The notes beneath the pieces are model-generated. The model was not told the DNA's origin. It was given only the letters and a program-made list of their open reading frames with translations, and did no database searches. The position numbers and the translations under genes were made by a program. From Vicugna pacos (Eukaryota; Chordata; Mammalia; Artiodactyla; Camelidae): a DNA stretch of 64,000 nt. The stretch is from contig NC_132996.1 of NCBI RefSeq assembly GCF_048564905.1, positions 52,922,501 to 52,986,500 on the forward strand, read 5' to 3'. Below are positions 36,700 to 48,237 of the stretch, piece after piece (positions within the stretch are counted from its first letter, which is position 1; each line of letters starts with the position of its first letter).

Positions 36700-36990
36700 C
36701 TCATCCAGACACTCGTCTTCCCATCAAATATTTGTGGAACTGCCACTGCACTGCAGACACGTTTCTGGGTGCTGGGGATGCCATGATGGACAGATGACCT
36801 GGGTGCCTGCTCTTTGGGAGCTTACAGTTGAAAGGGGGAAGGCTGGCAATCTGATCATTTCAAATAACCAACAATACTGGGCAAAATAAAATGGCCAAAT
36901 GCGGTGACTAGAGAGAGGGTGATGAGAGGGTGACCCAAGGTCAGGTGGATAGAGAAGGTCTGTCTGAAACTGACACAGGCTGAGACCCGT
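36700..36990 (+). repeat. L2 LINE 3' fragment
   Basis: Contains 'tgctggggatgccatgatgg', 'gctctttgggagcttacagt' and 'gatgagagggtgacc' type segments in L2 order. Confidence 0.65.
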
Positions 36991-37029
36991 GTGAGCAGGA
37001 GTCAGCCTTATGATCTGCTCTTGTTCCTG

Positions 37030-37400
37030 CTCACCGCCATAACACATGACCACGGATGAGTGTCTTAAAACAGCACGCATTTATTATCTAACAGTTCTGC
37101 AGGCTGGAAGTCTGACCTGGGTCTCACTGGGCTAAAATCCAGGTGTTGGCAGGGCTGCCTTCCTTTCTGGAGGGTCCAGGGAAGAATCCACCTCCTTGCC
37201 TTTCCCAGCTTCTCACAGCCACCCATATCTCTTGGCTTGCAGCCCTCTCCATCTTCAATGCCAGCAACAGTGGATTGAGAACCTTACACATTGCGTCACG
37301 CCATCCTCGATCCTACTTCCCTTTTCCACTTTTAAAGACCCTTGTGATTCCATTGGGCCCACCGGGATCATCATCTCAAGATTTCTGTGGGCACTGCCTC
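37030..37400 (+). repeat. Old interspersed repeat, LTR-like or DNA-type (family not certain)
   Basis: Segments 'ccataacacatgaccac', 'cttaaaacagcacgcattta' and 'agttctgcaggctggaagtc', then 'ctaaaatccaggtgttggca' and 'acccttgtgattccattggg', follow the order of a well-known abundant mammalian repeat. I do not trust my memory of its name. It is diverged and treated as a fossil. Confidence 0.6.
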
Positions 37401-38524
37401 TCTGCCCCCTCTGCTGATGTTTCAGTAGGAGAAAGTCCAGCCAAGTGGTGCTGGGGACCTCAGGAAGATGAGGCTGCATCTGGCGGGTGGGTGCTGGTCT
37501 CGGTGTCCAGGGACACTGGTCTGCATGGTCTAGGGGCGTGTTAAGCCCAGACTCCCACGGTGACCATGATTCTGGAGTCTCCACTCAAATCTTCCTTCTT
37601 GTCCCGTATGCCTGCCAGGCCCTCATCATCCACTGTCTGGACTTCTACGGCTTGGTACTTCCTGGGTTTGTCTCCAGATTCCATTTCTCCCTATGGACAC
37701 CCCTCAGCTGATGTTTCTAAAATGCCATCCCTGCCTAAAACTTCTCCCTGACTTCCAATAAAATCCACACACCTGAACTTGACTCTTTCCCAAGCTGACC
37801 CCCACCTGTCTTTCCTGCCTCGTTTACCGCTCTCTGGCTGTTCCTTGTCCCACGATGCTGACTTCTGCCTCCGCCCCCTCCGCCTTGCTCCTGTGGCTTC
37901 TGACTTATCCCGGTAGAAGGAGCACTTCGGCCTCTACATAGTCCGAGGTGCTGTCCTAGTAAGGCGAGGATGTGCAGGATTTCTGTTTGCATGCCTGGGG
38001 CCTAGCGGTACAGAGTGCGTCGAACGAATGAATGAGGTGGTGGTAATTCTGATCTCTATGCACCTCTCCCAGGAATTTTCAGAAAGGACCTTCACCCTCC
38101 TCCTGTCTCCCTAGGTGGGGACCTTCCCCGTGATGCTCTCTAAGCATGTTCCAGCGGAGGCTGTGGGGGCAGGTGACCCTGTGAACACAGGTGGGGGCCA
38201 GGCCTGAGCCCTCCTGCAGCCCTGCCCCTTCCTGCTCCAGCCAGTGGCTGCCGTGTCCCTGCACAGTCACTCCCTGACCACAGGGCTGCTGCTTTGCTCC
38301 TGAGCCAGCCACCTCTTTCTTGGCCCCTTTCTGTCTGTAGTGAGAAATTCCTTCGGAGCCTGGACCATGCGCCTGAGGGAGAGAGAGCCCCTGTGGTCTG
38401 AAGCAAGACTGAGCAGCCCAGGCCCACGTGCTCGGGCAAGGACATCCTCGTCCTAACCCCCCGGCACTCACAATCCAGCACAAGGGCGGCTCCAGTGCTG
38501 CCGCCCTGGTGTGCCCAGCTCTGT

Positions 38525-38645
38525 GCTGGCCCTCATGGCAACCTTGCGAGGCAGGCATCCTCTTGTTTTGCAGATGGGGAAACTGAGACTTGTGTTCCTT
38601 AAAGAATAGAGCTGGGACTCGACCCCAGCTTCTTTCACCCCAAGT
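38525..38645 (-). repeat. MIR-type SINE fossil, minus strand
   Basis: The segment 'cagatggggaaactgagact' followed by 'tgggactcgaccccagcttc' is typical of a reversed MIR. Confidence 0.7.
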
Positions 38646-39544
38646 CCAGTGGTCACCCCTATCTATTCTGTAGGGTATCCTGGCTTGATAGCAAATGAGC
38701 ATGCAAAACAGACAGACCAGGGGCATACTCTCCTCTGCCTGCTGCAAGGTGAGATGGTTTCAGGGTTTCCAGAAAAGTGCAGAAAACAAAGCTGCCTCTC
38801 TTACTCTTCTCTAGGCGCTTTTAGAAAACCTCCTAGCACAGGGAGTAGGGGTGGGGGGACCCTGGTGTCCTGGATAGTGAATTTCTTATGTAGAAAAGAT
38901 TTCAATGAATTTTTTCAATGAATTGTTTATCTTTAAAAGTTAGTAAGTTTAAATTCAGCTTTAAAAATATTTTAATAAGTTTAATAGTTAGTAATCATTT
39001 AATACATGATATAATTTTGTCTTTGCAATCAATATTCCAATTTAAGATACAAGTTAAAAAACCTTTTTTTAGGCTTTTAAGTTCAGCTTACAAATTTTAT
39101 TATTCTATTTATAAGTCTAGAAGATTGTAGCAGTAATTTTGGAGGAGGCTTTGAAAAATCCGTGGTTCTATTTACAAGCTTAGCTCAGCACTTCAAGTGC
39201 TTTTAAATGCATTTATAAATTTATTTGTTGCTTTTTTAAGTACTTCAGTTTTTCTGACAGCATGCAGAGTCTTCCCCAATCCTAAGTTCTTATAGAAACT
39301 AATGAATTAAACTTATAAATAAGGGAAACTTTAAGTGTTTTTATACTCTACTTAAACTTAGATGTCACCATAAAAAAATCACAAGTCTGGATTAATTACT
39401 CAATTATACATTTTAAAGTGGAGCTATAAAACTGTCATTCTATCGGGCCTCATTCTCTTAAATATCATGTGTGTGAAATACCAAATACGCACAGATTCCT
39501 TCCTAACATAAAAATATTTAAATCTTTCTCCAGTTAAGCCTAAA

Positions 39545-40130
39545 TTTTCCTGGTGTGTTGGTTGTTAAACTATTGTCTCAGCTTGGAGCCTTTTCTGTAT
39601 TTTGGGACGCTAGGGCTGGGATTCTGCACACCACACATCTGTCTTCTTAGCTGGGTCCCTGTTAGCCCTGCCAGTAGGGGGCGCTAGAGGGAGCCTGGGA
39701 GGCTGGTGGAGTGAGATGAGATGCGCTCATCTCTCCTTCCTGCCTTGTCAGTGTTGCACTGGCAGTAGCTCGCTCCAGTTTACAAGTTTTCCTTCCTCCC
39801 AGAACCCGTCTCAGCATTCCACACCCCACCCCCGCCCGCCCCAGAGCGCACCGCACCGGTCGACCTGAGCCCTGCTTAGAAGTCCACTGTCCAGCTCTCA
39901 ACGCCCCTCCTCCAACCCTCTATACCTCAGTCATCCCCAACTCTTCCTTTTGTTTCACCACTACCAAGGGCAGTAGTTGCTTTGTGTGGTTAATTCTGTG
40001 ATTCTTCATTTCCACTCTTTGCCATTTCATTGGTCCAATACCTGGCTAATAACTCTTTGTATTAAATTCTCTCTGTTAAAATGATGGATGTGGCTTGTGC
40101 CCCTGACTAGACTCAGACTGATTGATGAGC
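39545..40130 (+). mobile_element. Probable old LTR fossil (ERVL/MaLR-like), fragmentary
   Basis: The block contains 'ccagtagggggcgctagagg', a long C-rich middle, and the LTR-like end 'gtattaaattctctctgtt' followed by 'gactagactcagactgat'. This resembles solitary mammalian LTRs as I recall them. There are no recognisable coding parts. The family and age are uncertain; it looks ancient. Confidence 0.4.
39671..39685 (+). promoter_or_regulatory. Candidate CTCF motif, forward
   Basis: The 15 bases CCAGTAGGGGGCGCT fit the CTCF core consensus CCASYAGRKGGCRSY at every position. Occupancy cannot be judged from sequence. Confidence 0.5.
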
Positions 40131-40779
40131 AGGGTTGAAAACTACACATCCACTAAAGAACACAGTAACCATCTCAGTTAACCAAGGTTACTCATTATCA
40201 AATTTCCTTTGGATGTGAGACAGAGACCTGCAGACTTTGAGTGATTCTTCTCATGTAACCTAAGGAAACCATAGTATTTCAAGTAATTCTGGTGATTGTT
40301 CCTCAACATTTTTGAAATTACAGTGAAGCCTACTTGATTCTTGTCAGCAGCCCCAAGAGACACTGGGTGCTATTTATGATCACTTAGTCAATGACTTCAT
40401 CACCTAAAAGAAGTATAAGACAATTGCCTACTTCTTCATACTTCTGCCTTCAGAAGTGTGCTTTCCCCACCAAGTCACTCATTAAATTGATTCTTAACTT
40501 CCTTGGTTTTTCTGGCCGAAGTCTAATCACCTTTGGGAAGAATCCTAAGCAGGCTCCTGAATTCTTTCATTTTCTTAGGAACACATAACTTTTCACAAAT
40601 ACCCAAACTTCAGTCTGATATCAGTTAGATATCTCAGATAGCTTTGTCTGGGGTCCAACTTATGAGGTCATTCCATTCTTTGTAGACTGAACTAGGATCA
40701 AGTCAATTGCTTGCCAAAAGAAACTTCTGCTGCCCACTTCAAGGCTTTTGAGAAAGGACTCAATAAGTGGAAATAGCAT

Positions 40780-41630
40780 GCGGCTTCTGGTTCTGGCCAT
40801 AGGGAAATAGCTCGTATCAGATTAAACTTTCTGCCAAAATAATTATAAAAGCTGGATAAAATATATAAACCAGCTGTTGAAGGAACTGGAGAGCACCCAG
40901 TGCAGGCAGAATCTGAACTAGGATAATCCCAAAGAGAAGGGAAACAAATTAGGCAAAACTTCATATTCATCCTGGCTTTTCCTGAGGGTTTTTCCCCAAA
41001 TCACTGGTAGGAGTGGAGGTGGGTGAAAGTCGGTGATAGCAGCAAGCAGCAGTGTTACTGGGCTGAGATCAGAATTTAAGGCTGCCAGAGTTGCTGGAAC
41101 TTGAAGGGAGAATGATGGAGAGAACTGGATAAGGAATCTGCATACTAGTTCCCTTAAGTTTTTGGCTGAATCCTAATCTGAGTATGCAGTGAGAACTCCA
41201 AGAAACCCAGCAGAAAACAGCAGCTGTTGCAGAAAGCATGCAGAGGAGACAGAGGTTCAAGTCCCACTGAAGTGGAGGGACTCTGGCAAACATTCTGGGC
41301 TTTTGGTTGAGGCCCAGGAAGGGCCACATTCTGGGAGTAAGGGTTATGCCCAGTAGCAAGAAGGTAGACTAAAACAATGATTATCAGAAACTACATTAAA
41401 TGTAAGTGAACTAAACACTCCAATGAAAAGACAGAGATGGCCAGACCAGATTAAAAAATAACAATATGCTGTTTATAAGAGACACACTTTAAATCATAGG
41501 ACACAGAATGATTGAAAATAAAATGATGGAGAACATATACCATGTAAATGCTAGCAAAAGAAATTTGGTGTTGCTAATTTAGAACTAAGCAAATTTCATA
41601 ATGATAAAAGGTCAAAAGAAAGATGTATGT
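40780..41630 (+). mobile_element. Old L1 fragment, sense
   Basis: 40800-40980 resembles an L1 5' region. 41380-41560 resembles an ORF2 endonuclease-to-RT linker segment, with 'gtgaactaaacactccaatg' and 'ggccagaccagatta'. The copy is degenerate. No coding capacity. Confidence 0.55.
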
Positions 41631-41639
41631 TGTAATACA

Positions 41640-41860
41640 TAACTTATCATTTATTAGTCATTAACTACATGCCAAGTACCACTCTAAGTACTTCATGTTC
41701 ATTGTTTTGTGTATTCCTCTGAGAAATTTTATGAAGTAAAATTTATCATACTCATTAGATGAAGAAATTGAAACTCAAAGAGATTGAGCAATTTGCCTAA
41801 GATCACATAACTAGAAAACAACAGAGACAAGATTTAAATCTAGTGCTGTCTGACCCAAAG
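41640..41860 (-). repeat. MIR-type SINE fossil, minus strand
   Basis: Includes 'agatgaagaaattgaaactc', 'aagatcacataactagaaaa' and 'tttaaatctagtgctgtctg', in the order of a reversed MIR. Confidence 0.7.
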
Positions 41861-42764
41861 AGTTTTTAATCACTGCTTTGCTTTCTAAGCACCATATTGC
41901 TTGTGGTATGCTTGCCTGAACCAATTGGAGAGGCCCCTGAAAGCACAGGAGTACATTTTAACCTAAGGGGAGGATATTCTATGGGGTCTCCTGGAACTCT
42001 GGGCTGGAAACCCTTTAAGAAATAAGGTCCTAAGATAGAACTAAGGTTGCCTGACTCTCTCTTACACATACACACACACACACACAAAGCTTCTGTGTAA
42101 ATGCTCTGCTCTCTAAACATATGATCCCCAAAAGGTACAGGGACCTTCTAGTTCATGGACTACTGCAGCCTGACTTCTTTGAATTTCTCAGGAATTCTCA
42201 AGAATCTGGTCTAGTTCAAGAATTATGTATCCACCCTTGATTCAGCCATGAGGCTGCTGCTAAGGAGTGCCATCTCACATGGCTTCAGATTTAACTGTTA
42301 AATCCTTCCCTTGGAATTGAAGTGGTGGGTTCAACAGTTCTCAGGGAAAAGGAGAGATGTGTCTCTGAATTCATGCATATGTGGGTAGTGGGAACCAGAG
42401 CAGAAAAACCTCAGAGAATCATTCCCAACCTGCCTCTAGCATTGGCCCTCACCTAAAATGCAAAGATGCCTGGAGGGGAGGACAGGTAACAGGCTCATGC
42501 AGAAGGAGCTGGAGAGCCCCGGGAGAGTAGGGGACAAATGAGCCCATCATCAGGGGGGTGGGAGGGAGGAACTTGAAGGTAACCACAAATGAAGCATTTC
42601 CTAAAGTGGGGAGCCTGGGGCTGAGGTCTCTCTGCCCTTGAGCTATGAAGGGGAAATTTTATCTTACAGAGTATTGTCATCAACTGCCAATTCTCTTTCT
42701 TCCTGGATAGGCACAACTGGAAAAGCCTACAGAGTGAACAGGCTGAAGTTTTGGGCTGGAAACT

Positions 42765-43165
42765 TAAACATCCATCAATTGATGAACGGATAGACAAAAC
42801 TAGTTAAATCCACACAGTGAAGTTCTACTTGGAAAAAAAAAAAGGAATAAACTATTTATTGACACATGCTACATCATGGACAGACTTCAAAAACGTCATG
42901 CTAAGTGAAAGAAGCCAGACACAGGAGGCCGTATTATTGTATGATTCCATTTATCTGAAATGCCCAGAAAAGGCATATTTATAGAGACAGAAGGCAGATT
43001 AGTGGTTGCCTAGAGTGGGGAATGGAAATGAGGATTAACCAGAAATGGGCATCAGGAGTCTTATTGCAGGGATGAAAATGTCCTAAAACTGATTAATGAT
43101 GATGGTTGCACCACTGATAAAGTTACCAAGTCATTTGAACCGCACATCTGAAATTGCATTTTTTT
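42765..43165 (+). mobile_element. Old L1 3' end, sense
   Basis: Contains 'catccatcaattgatgaacg', 'gctaagtgaaagaagccaga', 'tgtatgattccatttatctg' and 'gattagtggttgcctagag', the classic L1M 3' series in order. Diverged. Confidence 0.8.
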
Positions 43166-43650
43166 AAATTGTGATAAAATATACATAAAATGTGCCATTT
43201 TAATCATTTTTAGGTGTGTAGTTCAGTATCAAGTACATTCACATTGTTGTACAACCATCACCATCACCTAGTTTTAGAATATTTTCATCTTCCCATACTG
43301 ATACTCTGTACACAGGGAACAATTATTCCCCATTCCCCCAGCAGCCACCATTCTCTCTCTATCGATTTCACTACTCTAGGCTCCTTGTGTAAGTGGAATC
43401 AAACGATATTTGTCCTTTTGTGACTAGCTTATTTTGCTTAGAATAATGTCTTCAAAGTTCATCTATGTTGTAGCATGTGTCAGAATTTCCTGCCTTTTTA
43501 AGGCTGAGAAATGGTCCATTGCATGTATACATCACATTTTGTTTATCCATTCATCTGTTAATGGACATTTTTTTCCATCTTTTGACTTGTGAATAATACT
43601 CCTATGAATATTGCTGTGTAAATATCTTGAAATCGGTGGGTTTTATGATA
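43166..43650 (-). mobile_element. Old L1 3' end, antisense, abutting the sense copy
   Basis: Contains 'caagtacattcacattgttg', 'cttgtgtaagtggaatcaaa', 'gctgagaaatggtccattgc' and 'tttatccattcatctgttaa', an L1M-type series on the minus strand. The two L1 tails face each other. Confidence 0.75.
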
Positions 43651-44106
43651 TGTAAAACACAGTACAACTGTTTTAAAACAAAAGTTTTTCAAAATTTAAA
43701 GAGCCAATACATGGTAGGTGCTATTATTATCAATAACTTAAAGAGTGGTAAATTTGATCAATGAAGTGAGTTTTTTATTAAATTAAATTAATTTAATAAA
43801 AAAGACATGTTCTTGGTTTAGGAAAAAAAACTACAGAAAAGTACAAAGAAGAAAAGAAATATCTGTAATCTCACTTGAAGATAAATACTGAAGGACTATT
43901 TTACAAAAATTACCAAATTTTAATTTTACTTGAAATTAGTAGGAGGAACTGAAATGAAATGAAATGAGGTTGTTGAACTTCAGATATTTATTCAGAACTG
44001 AGATATTCATTCCTAAACTAGTTCTCTAAAGACAAAAAAAAGTTATCAAAAAAATATTGAGGTTTGACTTGGGACTCATGGTTTTTCTATTTCCGTTCAT
44101 GTTTCT

Positions 44107-44412
44107 TTTTTTTTTTAACACTTTTTATTGATTTATAATCATTTTACAATGTTGTGTCAAATTCCAGTGTTCAGCACAATTTTTCAGTCATTCATGGACG
44201 TATACACACTCACTGTCACATTTTTTTCTCTGTGATTTATCATAACATTTTGTGTATATTTCCCTGTGCTATACAGTGTAATCTTGTTTATCTATTCTAC
44301 AATTTTGAAATCCCAGTCTATCCCTTCCCACCCTCTACCCCCCTGGTAACCACAAGTCTGTATTCTCTGTCCATGAGTCTATTTCTGTCCTGTATTTATG
44401 CTTTGTTTAATG
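44107..44412 (-). mobile_element. Antisense L1 3' fragment
   Basis: A T-run followed by 'cactttttattgatttataa', 'atttccctgtgctatacag' and 'gtctgtattctctgtccatg' marks a moderately young L1 tail in reverse orientation. A clear target-site duplication was not found. Confidence 0.75.
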
Positions 44413-44774
44413 GTCAAAGTTTAATCTCCCAGGTAGACAACTGTTTCATAAAAATCAGGATATTTCTGATGTTTAAAAAAATATAAAGTACCTGAATTTT
44501 CAGATGAAAAACAAAGAAAAATGTTGAAAATCTTAGCAAACTTTTAAGATAAACTTCTAAGAGAAATTATTGGCAAATGACTAGTTTGTAAGCCAAATAA
44601 CTACAAAGATGACAAATTAGTGACTTAAAAAGCAGGAGGCAGTGATTGTTGCAAGTGTCTAAAATAAATCCAAGGAAGTTATACATGAATTCTGAATGTT
44701 AGTTAGTTTTCTCCTCCCTCTGAATTAATTGGTCCCTGTTTTTGAATTTATCTGCTCCAGCCTGAATTTTCCCA

Positions 44775-45230
44775 CCCAGAGGCGTAGTGTCCTGTTGACT
44801 GAAATAAAATCACACAGCGTAAGAGTTGTGGGTTAAGCTTATCTGGGGCAAAATAAGGACTATAGCCAGAAGACCGCATCTGAGATAGCTCTGAGGAGCT
44901 GCTCCAAAGAGGCGGGGGGGGGGGGGGCTCAGGAGTATATGATCTCAGTGCAGGGGGCACGTGCAGTCAGGCACACACTTAGGCAGAGGCTTGCTGCTAG
45001 TCACCAGGAGCAGATGTCACTGGTCATGATTTTAGTGCTTTTCTAGATATGAGGAGACCCAAGAATTCGGGCTCATAAAACCTTCTCCTGAAAATATCTA
45101 ACTACCTGAAGGCCTATTCAGCCAGTTTTCTAGAGCCTAGAGCGCCTCATGCCTGAACTCCTTTCAGGGAGTGCTGGAGGTCAGCCGCTGCGGCACCTCA
45201 TAATATAACCCAGGCAGAGTTAGATGGCAA
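44775..45230 (-). mobile_element. Possible LTR fossil, minus strand
   Basis: The block 'gactgaaataaaatcacaca' to 'gggttaagcttatctggggc' resembles an artiodactyl ERV LTR end in reverse. A run of 14 G lies inside. It looks like a solitary, broken copy. The family is uncertain. Confidence 0.3.
44914..44927. repeat. Poly-G run (14 G)
   Basis: Fourteen consecutive G residues, within the LTR-like block. Confidence 0.9.
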
Positions 45231-45822
45231 GTGCCAAATTTTAGTTGGTAGTCCACACATTCCAAGTTTTCCTGTCTTCATTCATTGTAAAAAAGAATTC
45301 GAAAATGAAGCAAAAAGTTGGGCCATCTGTCCTTTCAAAGTCACACTGGGGAGTTATTTAACAAGTTCACACAAGGATTATTTAATTTCCTGGGAGAATT
45401 TATCTGTGTTTGACTTTGCTATTTATTATTTGATTATAGCCCAGATACTGCAAAGTTACATGTTAATCTGTATTTTTCTTCCTGGTAGGAAAGATAACCC
45501 CAAAGGTTATGGCTTTATTAGCTTTCAGGACACCCAGTTTCTACTATAACTTAGCAATCTTATTCTAACTTTGTTTGTTTTGAAAATGCTTTTCTTGCTA
45601 GATTATATAAACTTTTTCCCCCAAATGCTCTTGTAATCAGCTTTACCATGAAATGGTTCCATCATAAATTAATGAGCTAAACAAAACTTTTGACGCGAGC
45701 CCATTCTATACGTGAATGAGAGCCATGATTTTTACCATTTTAACAATTATACTTTGATTTCCACTGACAGACCTCAGATCATACTGTCTTCCCAAATCCT
45801 GTGATTACTTTTTATTTTACAG

Positions 45823-45970
45823 AAGAGTCACCTGGGGAGCCTATTTAGATTGCAGATTCTCCAGCCCACTCCTCAAAAAGTCTAATTCTGGGGGTTTGGG
45901 GTGGGGCCTAATGATACGCATTTTAATCAGCAGTCCGGGAGATTATGAGGCCGCTAGCCCTCAGATTGGA
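45823..45970 (+). mobile_element. MER5-like hAT-Charlie fossil
   Basis: Contains 'agagtcacctggggagcc', 'cagattctccagcccactcc' and 'tggggcctaatgatacgcat', the MER5 landmark series in order. Old. Confidence 0.65.
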
Positions 45971-46554
45971 GGACACCGTGGGAAAGCCCCCCAGTGCACT
46001 GCCTGGTGGCTGTGGTCCTAATGCCAACGTGGTTCTCATTGTTCAGCGTGAACAGAGATGACTGTCGGGGAGGGGGGGTTGTTAAACGTTGAAGCAACAG
46101 TTCATCTTCCTAAACTTCTGTTTTGTGGTGGCAGCTGAGCTCAGATGTTCCTCTACCCAATAGGTGTATCAGAACAGGGGGAGGGGAGCAGGGGCCACCA
46201 GCAATCTGAATACATACATAGACTGAACCTCAAGAAATTACTCATACACTATCGACCTTACAAAAACGGTGATTTTGTATGGCTCCACCTAATAATTCCT
46301 CAGATGTTTCCAATTTGAAGCTGACATGGCAACCAACTGGTGACAGTGACAGTTGGGACATGTAATTTTCAGTATTGGGGGAAAGTGCTTTCACTGGACT
46401 TAAAGCAAAAGCAAACAAATTAAGGACTCTCTTCCCATAAAAATGCATTATAATCTAGAGGAGCTTATCGACTCCTGAAAAGGGCTAGGATTCCAGGTTA
46501 ATCCTATTTTACGAATTTCTTTCTGAAGGCTGCATTCTTTAGGGATGAAGCTTT

Positions 46555-46569
46555 GCTGCCCCCTACTGC
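46555..46569 (-). promoter_or_regulatory. Candidate CTCF motif, reverse
   Basis: On the minus strand the bases read GCAGTAGGGGGCAGC, which match CCASYAGRKGGCRSY at 14 of 15 positions. It faces the forward motif at 39671. Confidence 0.4.
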
Positions 46570-48231
46570 CAAACAATTCTTCAGCGGGGTTTGCTCTATT
46601 ATGCCCGGAGTTTTGTAGGAGCAAGAACAAGCCGTTAGCTCACTGCAACTGGAGTCACCCAGTTCTAGGCAGGAATGGGCACCACGGGTGTATTTATTTA
46701 TGATTCACACATTGCAATGAGTTATTGTTAGTACAGGGTGTAGGGGAGCTTTGTGATTCGATGGAACAGTGTGCACTGTCTAGCCTAGAGCACACCCTTC
46801 AGGGTTATTAGATTCCAATTCTAGGGAAGCTAGTTCACAGCTCTGTCCTGTAGATAACCGAGAGCAATGCAAAGTAATTCCTGTTTCTAGAAACACAAAT
46901 TATGTCCTATGGGGAGACGTTTGCATGACTTCCCTCCTCCACCACCAAGAAAGAAGCGAGTGTTTGCCTCCATTTGGACATTCCTGTAAATACTCCTGGT
47001 CTCTAAGTGTATATTATTTGGAGTCTCCTTTGAATGGGTTATAGCATCTGCCTGATTAAGAGTTAAAGTCTTTAACCCATGCTCACTTGATACCTGTATG
47101 AGAGCCATAATTTGACCCTTTCTGAAAATTATCCTTTAACAAAAGCCAGGATTCTATTAAAGAACTCTGATTCACATCTGGTTCCTTTCCTTGACAGCTC
47201 ATGGTCTGATTAAGAAGACACTTAATACTGCCAGTAACTCTTTGAGATGTTAAGAAACCCGTCTCCTCTCCCCATATCCCACCTGCCTCATTCAGGCAGC
47301 ACACTGCCTCTTTGCCTCAGGGGAGGTATACGGCCAAAGCAAAACAAAACAACAAAGGAGTCTGTAAATCTTTCTGGATTTTGTTTCCTAAAGCTTCATT
47401 CCATAGAAGAACTTAGAGGAGCAGTGGAACAGGAGAGGACCACGCCCTGGAGAAGCAGGGGACGGAGCTTCTCTCCCACAAAACCATGAGGTCACCCGAG
47501 GCTGAGGGAGAGAGGGGCACGAGCATCAGGACTGGGCCCTGAGAGGCAAGGCTGAAGGGCCAGATGGGCTGAAGCCCAGGCTGGGAGGAACGAGAGCAAG
47601 GCATGGCCTGGAAATCCTCACTGACCCCCATGGACACTTGACTGTGTGAGAGTGTGTGTGTGTGTGTGAGTGAATGTGGCCTCTAGTCCATGGGCTATTT
47701 TAAATCCTCAGATCTTGATTCAAGAGGCAGGCTGCATTCTGATAAACTCCTCTGTGTTCTGGAGCTACATTTTTAAAAGTGAAGAAAAGAACAGAAAATA
47801 TCAGAATGCATCAGACATAGTAAAAGCAAGTGTTCCATAAACCTTTCGTGTCAGGTGAGTTGGTGTACATATAATTTATCTCTATTTAATTTACTGTGGG
47901 TAGTGAGAAAAAAGAAAAAAAGGACTGCAAAACACTGACCCTAAAAGCATGAAAAAACTATTTCAGTTCTATTAGATTAGTATTCAGAAAACCTGAGTTC
48001 TTTCCTTTTCTTCTTTCATGGTGGCTCCAAAGGAATGTCAGATTAGGTTGAAAATAAATTTTCCTTTCAGTCTCCTAAGTGCTCTAAAGGGAATGACTAG
48101 TTACAGTCTTTAAGCACGTTTGGCGGGGCTTTGTGTACTGTATCTAGGCACCTCAAGTGAAATGACCGGTCAGGAAAAGGAACCTGGGGTTAAGACAAAG
48201 AGGCCAGCCCTCCTCAGACAGGGACTCACTC

Positions 48232-48237
48232 TTTATT
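48232..48237 (-). terminator. TRAF6: Candidate distal poly(A) signal of TRAF6
   Basis: TTTATT on + reads AATAAA on the TRAF6 strand. Others lie nearby (48344-48349, and about 48404). They are grouped where the repeat-poor, AT-rich 3' interval ends. Confidence 0.45.

Larger units (their letters stand above)
36076..48231. other. PRR5L-TRAF6 intergenic interval
   Basis: There is no recognised gene between the convergent 3' ends. It contains old interspersed repeats (L2, an LTR-like block, L1 fragments, MIR, MER5-like), an AT-rich block at 38900-39500, a poly-G run and two CTCF-like motifs, listed separately. Longer open frames such as the 222-codon one at 38079-38747 on the minus strand overlap a MIR and show no protein-like features. 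Confidence 0.6.

Noticed and set aside
38079-38747. 222-codon open frame on the minus strand between the genes
   Set aside because: It overlaps a MIR fossil, lacks recognisable domains and has a composition like GC-rich non-coding sequence. It has no visible splice or promoter context.
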